A stretch of DNA of 26,645 nt from Tritrichomonas foetus (Eukaryota > Parabasalia > Tritrichomonadida > Tritrichomonadidae): NCBI GenBank assembly GCA_001839685.1, contig MLAK01001222.1:1-26645 (forward strand), read 5' to 3'. The notes under the pieces were generated by a model. That model worked only from the letters and a program-made list of their open reading frames with translations. It was not told where the DNA came from and made no database searches. The first letter of the stretch is position 1. Each line of letters starts with the position of its first letter. This document shows, piece by piece, positions 8,001 to 15,248 of the stretch. The position numbers and the translations under genes are program-made.

Positions 8001-8928
8001 TTACCAAATGGTTGGTTTCTAGAAATTGATTGAATTACCGATAATTAGAGTGATGATTTTCCCACAAGAAATTTGCTTAAAGATAAATGCAAAATATTCT
8101 TAGTCGCATCTAGCAGTTCCAATTCGATCATTGGACATTTTTCAAAAAAAGAGTAGAATTGAACATGCATGAGATTATCATTTAAATCATTTAATATTGA
8201 TTCATTTTCTATTGTTTGAAGTTGGATAAATCAAAAGAAAAAAGTATAGACATATTTTATTGTATCTGTGTTTTTTCAGAGGGATCTTACGGTAATCATA
8301 TTCAAAATAATTGTGTCTTCTCAATTTTCAAAAGATTCTTTTTTGAAACTAATGAATCTTTCATTGAAATTCTAAAAAATAATAAATAAACAGAAAGAAG
8401 AAACCAGCACAAGAAAGGAGACAGAAAAATTAGAACAAACTGGTCAATAATGGCAAAGAAGAGACATATGTCATTCCAATCTTCAAATGATTCACTTCTT
8501 TGACAAGTTCTAAATTTAGAAAATTTTAAGTATATTTCCAGAATGTGGATTTTCTGATTCATATATTCCATTTCAATATTATGATATCTATTTAAATCGC
8601 TTTTTCATTCTAATTGAATAATATATTGGCAAAACTCTTTATTAGAAATTCTGAATATAGAAATATTACATTTAAAGTATTTCAATTGGGGCAGAAATTG
8701 TGTGAATTGAAAAATTCAGAATTTCATTTTCAGAAAATGATATTGAATAAAACGAGTTGTCTTTTCAATCACAAATGAGCAATCTGCGAAAACAGAGAAT
8801 AGTCCTTGATTGAACATCAAATTGTTTAATTTTAAATCTATTGATCAATTCAATAATTGAATAGTATCGGCAATTCCAACTTGAAGATTTCAAAAGAAAA
8901 TTGAGGCGAGATTTATCTCATCATGTAT

Positions 8929-8939
8929 TCAATTATTAG
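8929..8939 (+). promoter_or_regulatory. initiator-like element of the metalloprotease gene
   Basis: TCAATTATTAG lies directly against the ATG at 8940. It matches the elements before the kinase at 1342 and the RCC1-like gene at 20675. If transcription starts within it, the 5' UTR would be only about ten bases, as is usual in trichomonads. Confidence 0.5.
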
Positions 8940-10934
8940 ATGTTTTTTCTTACACTTCTTTCACTTGTTCACTGTTGGAAATGCTCTCACAATAGCGAGC
9001 AAGTCGACTTTCTCCACGAACTAGAAAAGCAAGAAATCGCAGCCAAGCTTTTACACGACGAAAATTATATTCCCGAATACAAAAAACCGTATGCCAAACT
9101 CGCAAAGGCGTCATCGCGGGAGCCGATCAGAATTTTTGTTGATTATCAATTTCTCGACGGAGCAGACCCGAAAAGATGCAGAGAAGCCGGCGAATGGATA
9201 AACTGGGGGAGCGCAGGCAATGTTCAGTGCAAGCAAGAAGATATCATGACGCCCGACAAAAAGAAACTCATCACGCAAACGATGGATAATGTCGTGACAT
9301 ATTTAAATAAATTATTAAAAGTGAATCCCGTCGCGGAACTGAATGTTGGGACCAACACAGAAACACGGCCATATGGCGGCCAAGTCTTTCATGACAAGGA
9401 CTTGTACATCGCCATGTATGGAAGACCGTTCGGCGACACCGGAATGGCCTCCTCTGGCAGCTACTTTGACGACAACGGGGACAGCCGGCCGAAGAAAGGC
9501 CACATCATGATCAGGACGGCCTCCTTCTCCTCTGCGTCAAACGTGAGTGACACCCAGAGGCAGATGTTCGAGGTCCTTTTGCACGAAGTGTGCCACATCC
9601 TTGGAATAGGGCATATTCAGTTCAGTCGCTGGATCAACCCCGACACTGGGATTCCCTACCACAAAGAGGGGAAAACGCCAGTTTACAAATGCGTTGATAA
9701 ATATAATATTGAACGAAGTTTTGTCACGAATTCTATCATCAAAAAGTATATTAAAGAGAGGTTTGGAAATGATGATTTTGGTCCTGATTGTCAAGCGGGC
9801 ATTGAATTGGAAGATGATGGTGGCGATGGATCAGAGGGCAGCCACCCAGAAGCTCGAGCATTTCCAAGAGAGTTCTTGAGATTGAATACAGATGCAAAAC
9901 GTTCAATTATTTCGTCACTATCTCTCACACTTCTACAAGCAACAGGACACTATGATGTTGATATGTCTATGGCAGAATTACTCACTTTTGGAGACCCGCT
10001 GACAAACGGTGGTGTACCAATAAAAGATTTTTCTATAGGATCACCACAAAGAACATGGCCAGAAATTTACCAATTTCCCAAAGCTGAAGCAGGTACAATT
10101 GGATACGGGTGCTATCCAGACTTGAGGGCTCGTGCAAAATTTTCCAGGGAAAAATATAACTGTGATTGGGGTACATATGCAGAATTTTGTCAACATAAAG
10201 ACTATTATGATCCAGATAACAATGGATATGCTGGAACTGACCAATTTCGTGAATATGTCATCGATCCAGAAATTGATGGTTATTGCACAGAAGAATATTC
10301 ATATCATACAAATCAGAAAGGAGCCACACATGGACCAGATTCAATGTGCTTTAATTCATCACTTACTTCCCAAAATTCAAATCTTTATTATCTTGGAGTT
10401 TGTCATAGAATTGAATGTAAAGAATCATCTTTGATTGTTCATGTCGGAAATGTAACAGCTGAATGCAAGACAAAAGGACAAAAACTCACTTTCCCCAATA
10501 CAAAATTCAAATATGGTGAACTGATTTGCCCTGATCCAGTCCAAATGTGTAAACTTAAAGAACTCAAAGAAGTAGATTACGACAAAATATTTAATGGCGG
10601 TGGAACTACTCCAAAACCTCCAACACAAAACCCTGAAAGGCCGACAGAAAATCCAGACAAGCCCGACATCACCCAAAAATCAGAAGAAGATCAAACACCT
10701 GATTCCGGTGACAACTCTGGTGACGGTAGTGACCAAGGAGACAGTAAACCGAAAGGAAAGATAAATGCTGCAGCTATTGCAGTTCCAATCGTTCTCATCT
10801 TGGCAATCATTACAGCTCTTGTATTATTGTATGTTTTCAACAGCACTTTTAAGGAGAAAGTAAACGGTATCTTCCAGAAGAAGAATGAGAAATCATCAAA
10901 TAACGTGATGAACTCATCTCTAGCCTCTGTTTAA
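8940..10934 (+). CDS. GP63/leishmanolysin-like surface zinc metalloprotease (M8)
   Basis: 664 residues; a membrane-anchored zinc endopeptidase expected at the cell surface or in secretory vesicles. A short signal peptide covers about residues 1-13. The zinc motif is HEVCH (215-219) within a sequence reading HILGIGH. The third ligand is probably His302 (GSHPEAR), 83 residues later, a wider gap than in Leishmania GP63. The Met-turn region is DMSMAE (341-346). A Cys-rich C-terminal part (390-537) follows, then a Pro/Asp/Ser-rich stalk (553-606), one membrane helix (about 610-632) and a cytoplasmic tail. All catalytic elements are present. The stop overlaps TAAA, the reported trichomonad polyadenylation signal. 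Base composition is odd: rows at 9421-9540 are 58-62% GC, against 35% near 10200. Such proteins are a large family in trichomonads, linked to host-cell interaction; the substrate here is unknown. Confidence 0.95.
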   Translation: MFFLTLLSLVHCWKCSHNSEQVDFLHELEKQEIAAKLLHDENYIPEYKKPYAKLAKASSREPIRIFVDYQFLDGADPKRCREAGEWINWGSAGNVQCKQEDIMTPDKKKLITQTMDNVVTYLNKLLKVNPVAELNVGTNTETRPYGGQVFHDKDLYIAMYGRPFGDTGMASSGSYFDDNGDSRPKKGHIMIRTASFSSASNVSDTQRQMFEVLLHEVCHILGIGHIQFSRWINPDTGIPYHKEGKTPVYKCVDKYNIERSFVTNSIIKKYIKERFGNDDFGPDCQAGIELEDDGGDGSEGSHPEARAFPREFLRLNTDAKRSIISSLSLTLLQATGHYDVDMSMAELLTFGDPLTNGGVPIKDFSIGSPQRTWPEIYQFPKAEAGTIGYGCYPDLRARAKFSREKYNCDWGTYAEFCQHKDYYDPDNNGYAGTDQFREYVIDPEIDGYCTEEYSYHTNQKGATHGPDSMCFNSSLTSQNSNLYYLGVCHRIECKESSLIVHVGNVTAECKTKGQKLTFPNTKFKYGELICPDPVQMCKLKELKEVDYDKIFNGGGTTPKPPTQNPERPTENPDKPDITQKSEEDQTPDSGDNSGDGSDQGDSKPKGKINAAAIAVPIVLILAIITALVLLYVFNSTFKEKVNGIFQKKNEKSSNNVMNSSLASV

Positions 10935-11158
10935 AGATAGATTTTTAAAGTTACTTAATAGGGAAAACTGTTAATAAATGGTTTTTATGTTTGGAAAATT
11001 TGATAATTACCTTTTATTTGATCATGATCATATCTCTCGAGTCACTAGCCTTTGAGTTCATGAAGTTCCAAAGATCAAAGAGTTTCAGAATCAGATTACT
11101 CGAAAATTCCACAATTGAAATTTGCAAGATTAATTATTAACAATTGGTGATGTTCATA

Positions 11159-11179
11159 TTACTACTAAATTAGTAGTAA
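11159..11179. repeat. 21-base inverted repeat, 10-base arms and 1-base centre
   Basis: TTACTACTAA and TTAGTAGTAA form perfect arms around a single central A. With a one-base centre it cannot fold into a normal hairpin, so a dimeric protein-binding site or cruciform is more likely than a terminator. It is 225 bases downstream of the metalloprotease stop and about 340 bases upstream of the ankyrin gene. Confidence 0.6.
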
Positions 11180-11496
11180 CAATTTCTTCTTAAAGTTTTT
11201 CCAATAAAAGAAAAAAAGATTTTTCTTAATCACCTATTTAAAACTTATTTAGTACATGTTATTTGACCATCAATATATTTGTTTTCTTTTTTTTTTTTTT
11301 TAATTTCATTTAAAACATAAAAACATTTACTTGTTGAAATTCACTGTTTGTGATTTCAATTTTTCAAAAAAGTCCATTCTCATATTCATGATTTCGAAAT
11401 AATATGTTCTTCTGACTATTTGTTTATTTTGAATATAATTTGTAATATGAACATTATTATTATAACTATTATTGCTTTGGTATGATTCAACAATCA

Positions 11497-11502
11497 TCAC
11501 TT
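11497..11502 (+). promoter_or_regulatory. initiator-like TCACTT of the ankyrin gene
   Basis: TCACTT fits the trichomonad initiator pattern (TCA, pyrimidine, A/T). The first ATG after it is at 11508, only 5 bases on, and that ATG is in the ankyrin frame but is followed by a TGA at codon 4 (11517-11519). The first usable ATG is 11562. This suggests that the original start was 11508. Confidence 0.4.
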
Positions 11503-11561
11503 TTCAGATGATTAAATGAAGAATTTTTAGTGAACAGGTGGTTAACCATAAAAGTGACAAC

Positions 11562-11879
11562 ATGGAAGGAAAAAACAACATCAACTATGAAGATTTCCGA
11601 AAAGTTTTTTGCGTGATTTCAGCAGATAATGTTGATGACTTGCAAAAACTGATTCCGGATAAAATTCCTCCAGATTCAAAATTTCCAAATGATTTTTCAG
11701 AAATTTGTCCAAAAGACACACCATTTTTAATTTTTGCTATTGTTGCAAATTCTATCAAATCTGTTGAATATCTTCTCAATCAAAATATAAATATTAATTC
11801 AATAACAGATGTTGTTTTATCATGTTTATATTTATGGTGGATTATCACCTGTTCATTATTGTGGTATTTCACATTGTAA
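11562..11879 (+). CDS. ankyrin-repeat protein, N-terminal part (frameshifted)
   Basis: This is the 5' part of one gene whose remainder lies in another frame from about 11809. From ATG 11562, roughly 84 codons are sensible: an N-terminal segment and the first ankyrin-like helix pair (IKSVEYLLNQNININSITD). Beyond about 11815 the frame turns into Cys/Trp/Leu residues of no ankyrin character and stops at 11879. An earlier in-frame ATG at 11508, with an initiator-like TCACTT just before it, is followed by TGA at codon 4, so the upstream segment may once have been coding. One extra base (or two missing) between about 11806 and 11838 explains the break. Sequencing error or true decay cannot be separated from the sequence alone. 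Confidence 0.65.
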   Translation: MEGKNNINYEDFRKVFCVISADNVDDLQKLIPDKIPPDSKFPNDFSEICPKDTPFLIFAIVANSIKSVEYLLNQNININSITDVVLSCLYLWWIITCSLLWYFTL

Positions 11880-13521
11880 AGAAATTGTTGATCTTCTATT
11901 AAATGTCAAAAATTTGAATTTAGATCAGAAAAGCCCACTTGGCATAACCGCTCTTGATTACTCTCTTCTTGATGGATCGATTATGAACTTTGACAAGATT
12001 TTTGCTAAGACGAATAAGCCTCTACGTGAACTAAATTGTAATGGAAATTGTTATCTTTCTTGTGCAATTCAATTAAAATATTATGATTTTGTAAAGCATT
12101 TGATTGAAGATCTTCATTTTGATCCAAATGAGAAAGGCGACTTAGAAACATCAACTTTTCCACTTTCGCAAGCGATTATGATGAGATATTATGAAATGAT
12201 TGTATACTTAATAAACTTACCAAATATTAATTTCCAAATTTATCGAAAAATCAAGCTCAACAATGTAATTGATTCTATTCCGCTTGTTTTTGAAACAATT
12301 ATGACTAAAGATAAAACAATTTATGAATTATTATTAAATACCAAACATATTGATTTAGCTGCACGAGATAGTTTTAATAATACTTGCTTGCATTTTATGA
12401 TGAAAACTTATCCAGATTATTATAATTTTAATACATTTGCTTTAATTTTTGATAACTATGGATATGATGTGAACTCACAAGATTCCAATGGAGATACACT
12501 TTTGCATCTTGCTGCAACTGTAAATAATGGACATCTAATGAAGCAACTGATGAATTTAATTATCCAATCATCAAAAGCAGTTGATGTAAGTATTAAAAAC
12601 AAAAAAGGTCAAACTATAATTGAAACTATTATTGATAATTATCTTCTTATTCGAAATAAAAATAGCTTTAATCCCAATATTTTGATTGAATTAACTGACT
12701 CACTGTCTGAATTAACTCTTGGTAATATTGCTATGTTGATTGGATTTTTCCCAAAAATTTTTATTCCTGAAAAATTGCAAAATACAGATATATTACTATG
12801 GGCAATTAAAAATAACAATGTTGAAGCTGTAATTGCTTTACTTAAATTAGGATTTGATTTAAATACGATATTTTCTGATGGAGTTCCATTTTTTATTGAC
12901 CGTTCAGTTGTAAGCTACGCCGCTGAAAATAAAAATGATAAAATTTTGCGAGCACTTTTATCAACAAGATTAGTTTTTCCATTCAATGATGATGATTATG
13001 GAAATTACCCAATCCATTATGCAGTTAGAAAGAAAGAATATTCGACATGTTTAAGATTATTAATTATATTTCCGGGTGTTGATTTAAATGTTCAAAATAA
13101 AAGGAAAAATACGCCTTTGATTGAAGCAATCGAATGCAGAAATATAAATGGTGTGGAAATATTACTCAGTACAAAAAAAGTTGATGTAAACATAGCAAAC
13201 ATTGATGGTGAAACAGCTATATTTGTTGCAGTAAGGAAAAGATGTAAAGACTGTATACAACTACTGTTAAAATCCAAAAAAATCAATTTCAACAACTTAA
13301 CCAAGAAAGGAGAAAATCTTCTTCATTATGCAGTAAATACAGGAGATACAAATATTATTGAAATGATATTAAAAATTAAATATATTGATGTAAATTTAAT
13401 GAGTAATGTTGGAACACCATTATATTATGCAATTCGATGTATGAATATTGATATTGTTAATTTTTTACTCGAAAAAATTCCAAATATTGATGTAAATTAT
13501 GTTTGTAAAATTTTTAAATAG
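11809..13521 (+). CDS. ankyrin-repeat protein, main part (frameshifted)
   Basis: About 565 residues of divergent ankyrin repeats, a protein-protein interaction solenoid. Clear repeats include GLSPVHYCGISHCKEIVDLLL-type helices near the start and GDTLLHLAAT. Later ones are YPIHYAVRKKEYSTCLRLL, TPLIEAIECRNINGVEILL, ENLLHYAVNTGDTNIIEMIL and TPLYYAIRCMNIDIVNFLL, spaced about 33-36 residues. I count roughly a dozen units, some degenerate. The ATG at 11809 is probably not a real start, because the first helix is encoded upstream in the other frame. The protein ends just after a repeat (IDVNYVCKIFK), possibly short of a capping unit. Joined to its 5' part the gene would encode about 650 residues. 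Trichomonads carry many such proteins; no partner can be named. Confidence 0.8.
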   Translation: MLFYHVYIYGGLSPVHYCGISHCKEIVDLLLNVKNLNLDQKSPLGITALDYSLLDGSIMNFDKIFAKTNKPLRELNCNGNCYLSCAIQLKYYDFVKHLIEDLHFDPNEKGDLETSTFPLSQAIMMRYYEMIVYLINLPNINFQIYRKIKLNNVIDSIPLVFETIMTKDKTIYELLLNTKHIDLAARDSFNNTCLHFMMKTYPDYYNFNTFALIFDNYGYDVNSQDSNGDTLLHLAATVNNGHLMKQLMNLIIQSSKAVDVSIKNKKGQTIIETIIDNYLLIRNKNSFNPNILIELTDSLSELTLGNIAMLIGFFPKIFIPEKLQNTDILLWAIKNNNVEAVIALLKLGFDLNTIFSDGVPFFIDRSVVSYAAENKNDKILRALLSTRLVFPFNDDDYGNYPIHYAVRKKEYSTCLRLLIIFPGVDLNVQNKRKNTPLIEAIECRNINGVEILLSTKKVDVNIANIDGETAIFVAVRKRCKDCIQLLLKSKKINFNNLTKKGENLLHYAVNTGDTNIIEMILKIKYIDVNLMSNVGTPLYYAIRCMNIDIVNFLLEKIPNIDVNYVCKIFK

Positions 13522-13889
13522 CTTTATGGTGTTTTAGTTTATTTGATATGGAGTTATTTATATTTATTCATCAGTCGGCCAATCAAGTTGCTGCTGAATT
13601 AGAATTAAATGGAATTGATAAACTTTCTTTATAAAATAAAATTGATATTCATAATGGTATCAAATATTAGAGGAAAAATATCAAAGATGTGATAATAGAA
13701 GATTAGAATAAATATAATGTTGAAATATCGTATTTCTTATAAATAATTAATATTCTTGGTTTTCATCTTCAGTGAAATTGATATGAGACAAAGTGCAGAC
13801 AACTTTTTTCAAAACAAGACACTGACTTTGATAGGTTTATTTTCACTTTGAGTTTTTTCTTTTAATCAGGAAACACATCACTTAATCAA
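13522..13889. other. intergenic region after the ankyrin gene
   Basis: AT-rich spacer of 368 bases. A short open stretch at roughly 13546-13634 reads sensibly in another frame and ends in TAA. It could be the displaced last ankyrin unit, but the evidence is weak. The presumed PI-PLC initiator is at 13878-13883. Confidence 0.4.
13878..13883 (+). promoter_or_regulatory. initiator-like TCACTT of the PI-PLC gene
   Basis: TCACTT fits the trichomonad initiator consensus and lies 6 bases before the ATG at 13890. The same hexamer within ATCACTT precedes the ankyrin gene at 11497. Confidence 0.5.
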
Positions 13890-14255
13890 ATGTTGTATTA
13901 TTTAATATATCTATCTGTATCTTTTCCTGAAGAAGCTGACTGGATGGGGATTCTTAGTGGTCGAGTTCCACCAACACCTTACTATCAACAAATCCCAAAC
14001 TTTGAAAACCGACGCTTGTTAGATATTAATCTTCCTGGTTCTCATGATGCAGCAGTAAATTTAAAAGAAAATACTGCTGCAGCAAGAGCACAAAATTTAA
14101 CTATCATGGGTCAACTCAATTCTGGTGTTCGTTTCTTGGATTTAAGAGTTCGTCCAAGTGCTCGAAAATCCCAGCCAACCAAGCTTCAAACATTTCATGC
14201 ACCTGTTTCATTATTGGGACAACATAGATATTTCAAAGGACAGCTTTTTTTTTGA
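13890..14255 (+). CDS. PI-PLC X-domain protein, N-terminal part (frameshifted)
   Basis: 121 codons carrying the first half of a phosphatidylinositol-specific phospholipase C X domain of the bacterial/PLCXD type. Residues expected for catalysis are visible: His52 and Asp53 (LPGSHDAA), Asp84 and Arg86 (GVRFLDLRV), and His103 (TFHAP). The N-terminus (MLYYLIYLSVSF) is a short hydrophobic stretch that could be a signal sequence. The enzyme would cleave the head group of phosphatidylinositol or a GPI anchor. The frame ends in a run of nine T (14245-14253) where TGA appears at once, while the rest of the domain continues in the next frame. A run of eight T would keep the frame open. Confidence 0.8.
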   Translation: MLYYLIYLSVSFPEEADWMGILSGRVPPTPYYQQIPNFENRRLLDINLPGSHDAAVNLKENTAAARAQNLTIMGQLNSGVRFLDLRVRPSARKSQPTKLQTFHAPVSLLGQHRYFKGQLFF

Positions 14256-14994
14256 TATTTTGGTGGAAGTAGATCGATTTTTGACGGATCATCCTAATGA
14301 AATTGTTATTTTTAAAATAAAACCAGCCAAAGATAGTGATTCAGAGGTCATGAAGCGACTAAGTCTTCAACTTGATACCTTGCCAAGACTTAAAAAGAGA
14401 GTTATACAACAATCAGAAATTTCAGTAGAACAAATCAAGCATATTACATATAAAAACTGTATTAATATGGACAAAAGATTGTTAATTATTTTTGAATCAA
14501 AAATAGTAAAGCATAATCTGATCTTTTCAAATGAGGATTTATTGTATTCTAATCCACCTTTAGGTTCAGATCCAAAATCCTTAGTTTCAGGTTTACAGGA
14601 AAAACTTCCTGAACTAAAAGATCCCAAGTTACAAGATAAATTTGTTTTATTCCATTGGACAATAACATTTTCTGTTTTCAATTTTGCAGGAATAGAATCA
14701 ACCACAAATGACTTGGAAAAAACAACAGATTTTTCTATCACACTCCATAAAGCTATCTTTCCATTGAATAAAATGTTCCAGATTGTGATGATGGATTTCG
14801 TAGATAGTATGAAATGTCTCAGAGTAATTTTGCTTAATCAAGCCAAATTTGATGAATATTTCCGAAGAACACCTTCTACATCTCCCTCATCTCACATTCC
14901 TAGTGGACTTGCTCCATCAAATTCATATAGAAGGCATTATGGAAATCATAAATACTCAACTAGACACTATCACAGAAGACACCGGGGATACTAA
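14158..14994 (+). CDS. PI-PLC X-domain protein, C-terminal part (frameshifted)
   Basis: Genuine coding starts near 14254, just after the T run; the ATG at 14158 lies within the N-terminal part read in another frame. The segment continues the X-domain barrel (ILVEVDRFLTDHPNEIVIFKI, and later the VLFHWT and MMDFVD strands), so together the two parts give a PLC-like protein of about 368 residues. No C2, PH, EF-hand or Y domain is seen, which argues for a small bacterial-type PLC rather than a eukaryotic PLC isoform. The last 33 residues form an unusual Tyr/His/Arg-rich basic tail (SYRRHYGNHKY...RRHRGY), possibly binding acidic lipid or RNA. The stop is followed by AA, giving TAAA. It converges on the cyclase gene 254 bases away. 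Confidence 0.78.
   Translation: MLENPSQPSFKHFMHLFHYWDNIDISKDSFFFDILVEVDRFLTDHPNEIVIFKIKPAKDSDSEVMKRLSLQLDTLPRLKKRVIQQSEISVEQIKHITYKNCINMDKRLLIIFESKIVKHNLIFSNEDLLYSNPPLGSDPKSLVSGLQEKLPELKDPKLQDKFVLFHWTITFSVFNFAGIESTTNDLEKTTDFSITLHKAIFPLNKMFQIVMMDFVDSMKCLRVILLNQAKFDEYFRRTPSTSPSSHIPSGLAPSNSYRRHYGNHKYSTRHYHRRHRGY
14245..14253 (+). other. nine-T run at the PI-PLC frameshift
   Basis: The frame breaks exactly at this homopolymer: with nine T the next codon is TGA, with eight T the X domain reads through. A one-base length error or mutation here is the simplest explanation. Confidence 0.75.
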
Positions 14995-15248
14995 AAAATA
15001 AAGACTATGACACTTCGAGACTAAAATAAGATAAAAATATTATTGTATTAATACATATTAATTGCTGGAAATAAATACTATTAATGAACTTTTCTTGACC
15101 AATTAGAAATGTTCATAGTGTTGGTAATTCTCGTCAAGAACATATTTTTTTATATTCAATGAATCAAGTGATCTTATATATGACCTGATAATTCAAATGT
15201 TTGCTACAAATAATTTGAAATTAAAACTATATTTACTTACATTTACTT

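Larger units (their letters stand above)
7725..8939. other. divergent promoter region with periodic motifs
   Basis: This 1.2-kb region lies between the divergent starts of the pseudokinase (minus, 7724) and the metalloprotease (plus, 8940). Near the pseudokinase it holds three 20-base-spaced TTTCACAAA-like units and, further out, four GTTAAC palindromes. The rest (8001-8928) is plain AT-rich DNA. The minus frame at 8302-8571 has no recognisable domain and is considered chance. Confidence 0.55.
10935..11561. other. intergenic region with a near-perfect palindrome
   Basis: AT-rich spacer of 627 bases. It contains the palindrome at 11159-11179, a 15-T run at 11287-11301, and the presumed initiator of the ankyrin gene at 11497-11502. 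No coding frame is convincing before 11508. Confidence 0.55.

Noticed and set aside
8302..8571. 89-codon minus-strand ORF in the divergent promoter region
   Set aside because: Hydrophobic, low-information sequence without a domain or an initiator-like element before it.
9315..9503. Antisense open frames within the metalloprotease gene (also 9537-9794, 10041-10244, 10425-10676)
   Set aside because: They lie opposite a well-supported coding sequence and encode no domain; open antisense frames are expected there.
11538..11561. GTG start for the ankyrin gene at 11538
   Set aside because: GTG starts are not expected in a eukaryotic nuclear gene; the ATG at 11562, or an ancestral ATG at 11508, is more likely.
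11806..11838. A very short intron to explain the ankyrin frame change
   Set aside because: No trichomonad-type splice signals (GTAYGT start, ACTAACACACAG end) are visible; a one-base indel is simpler.
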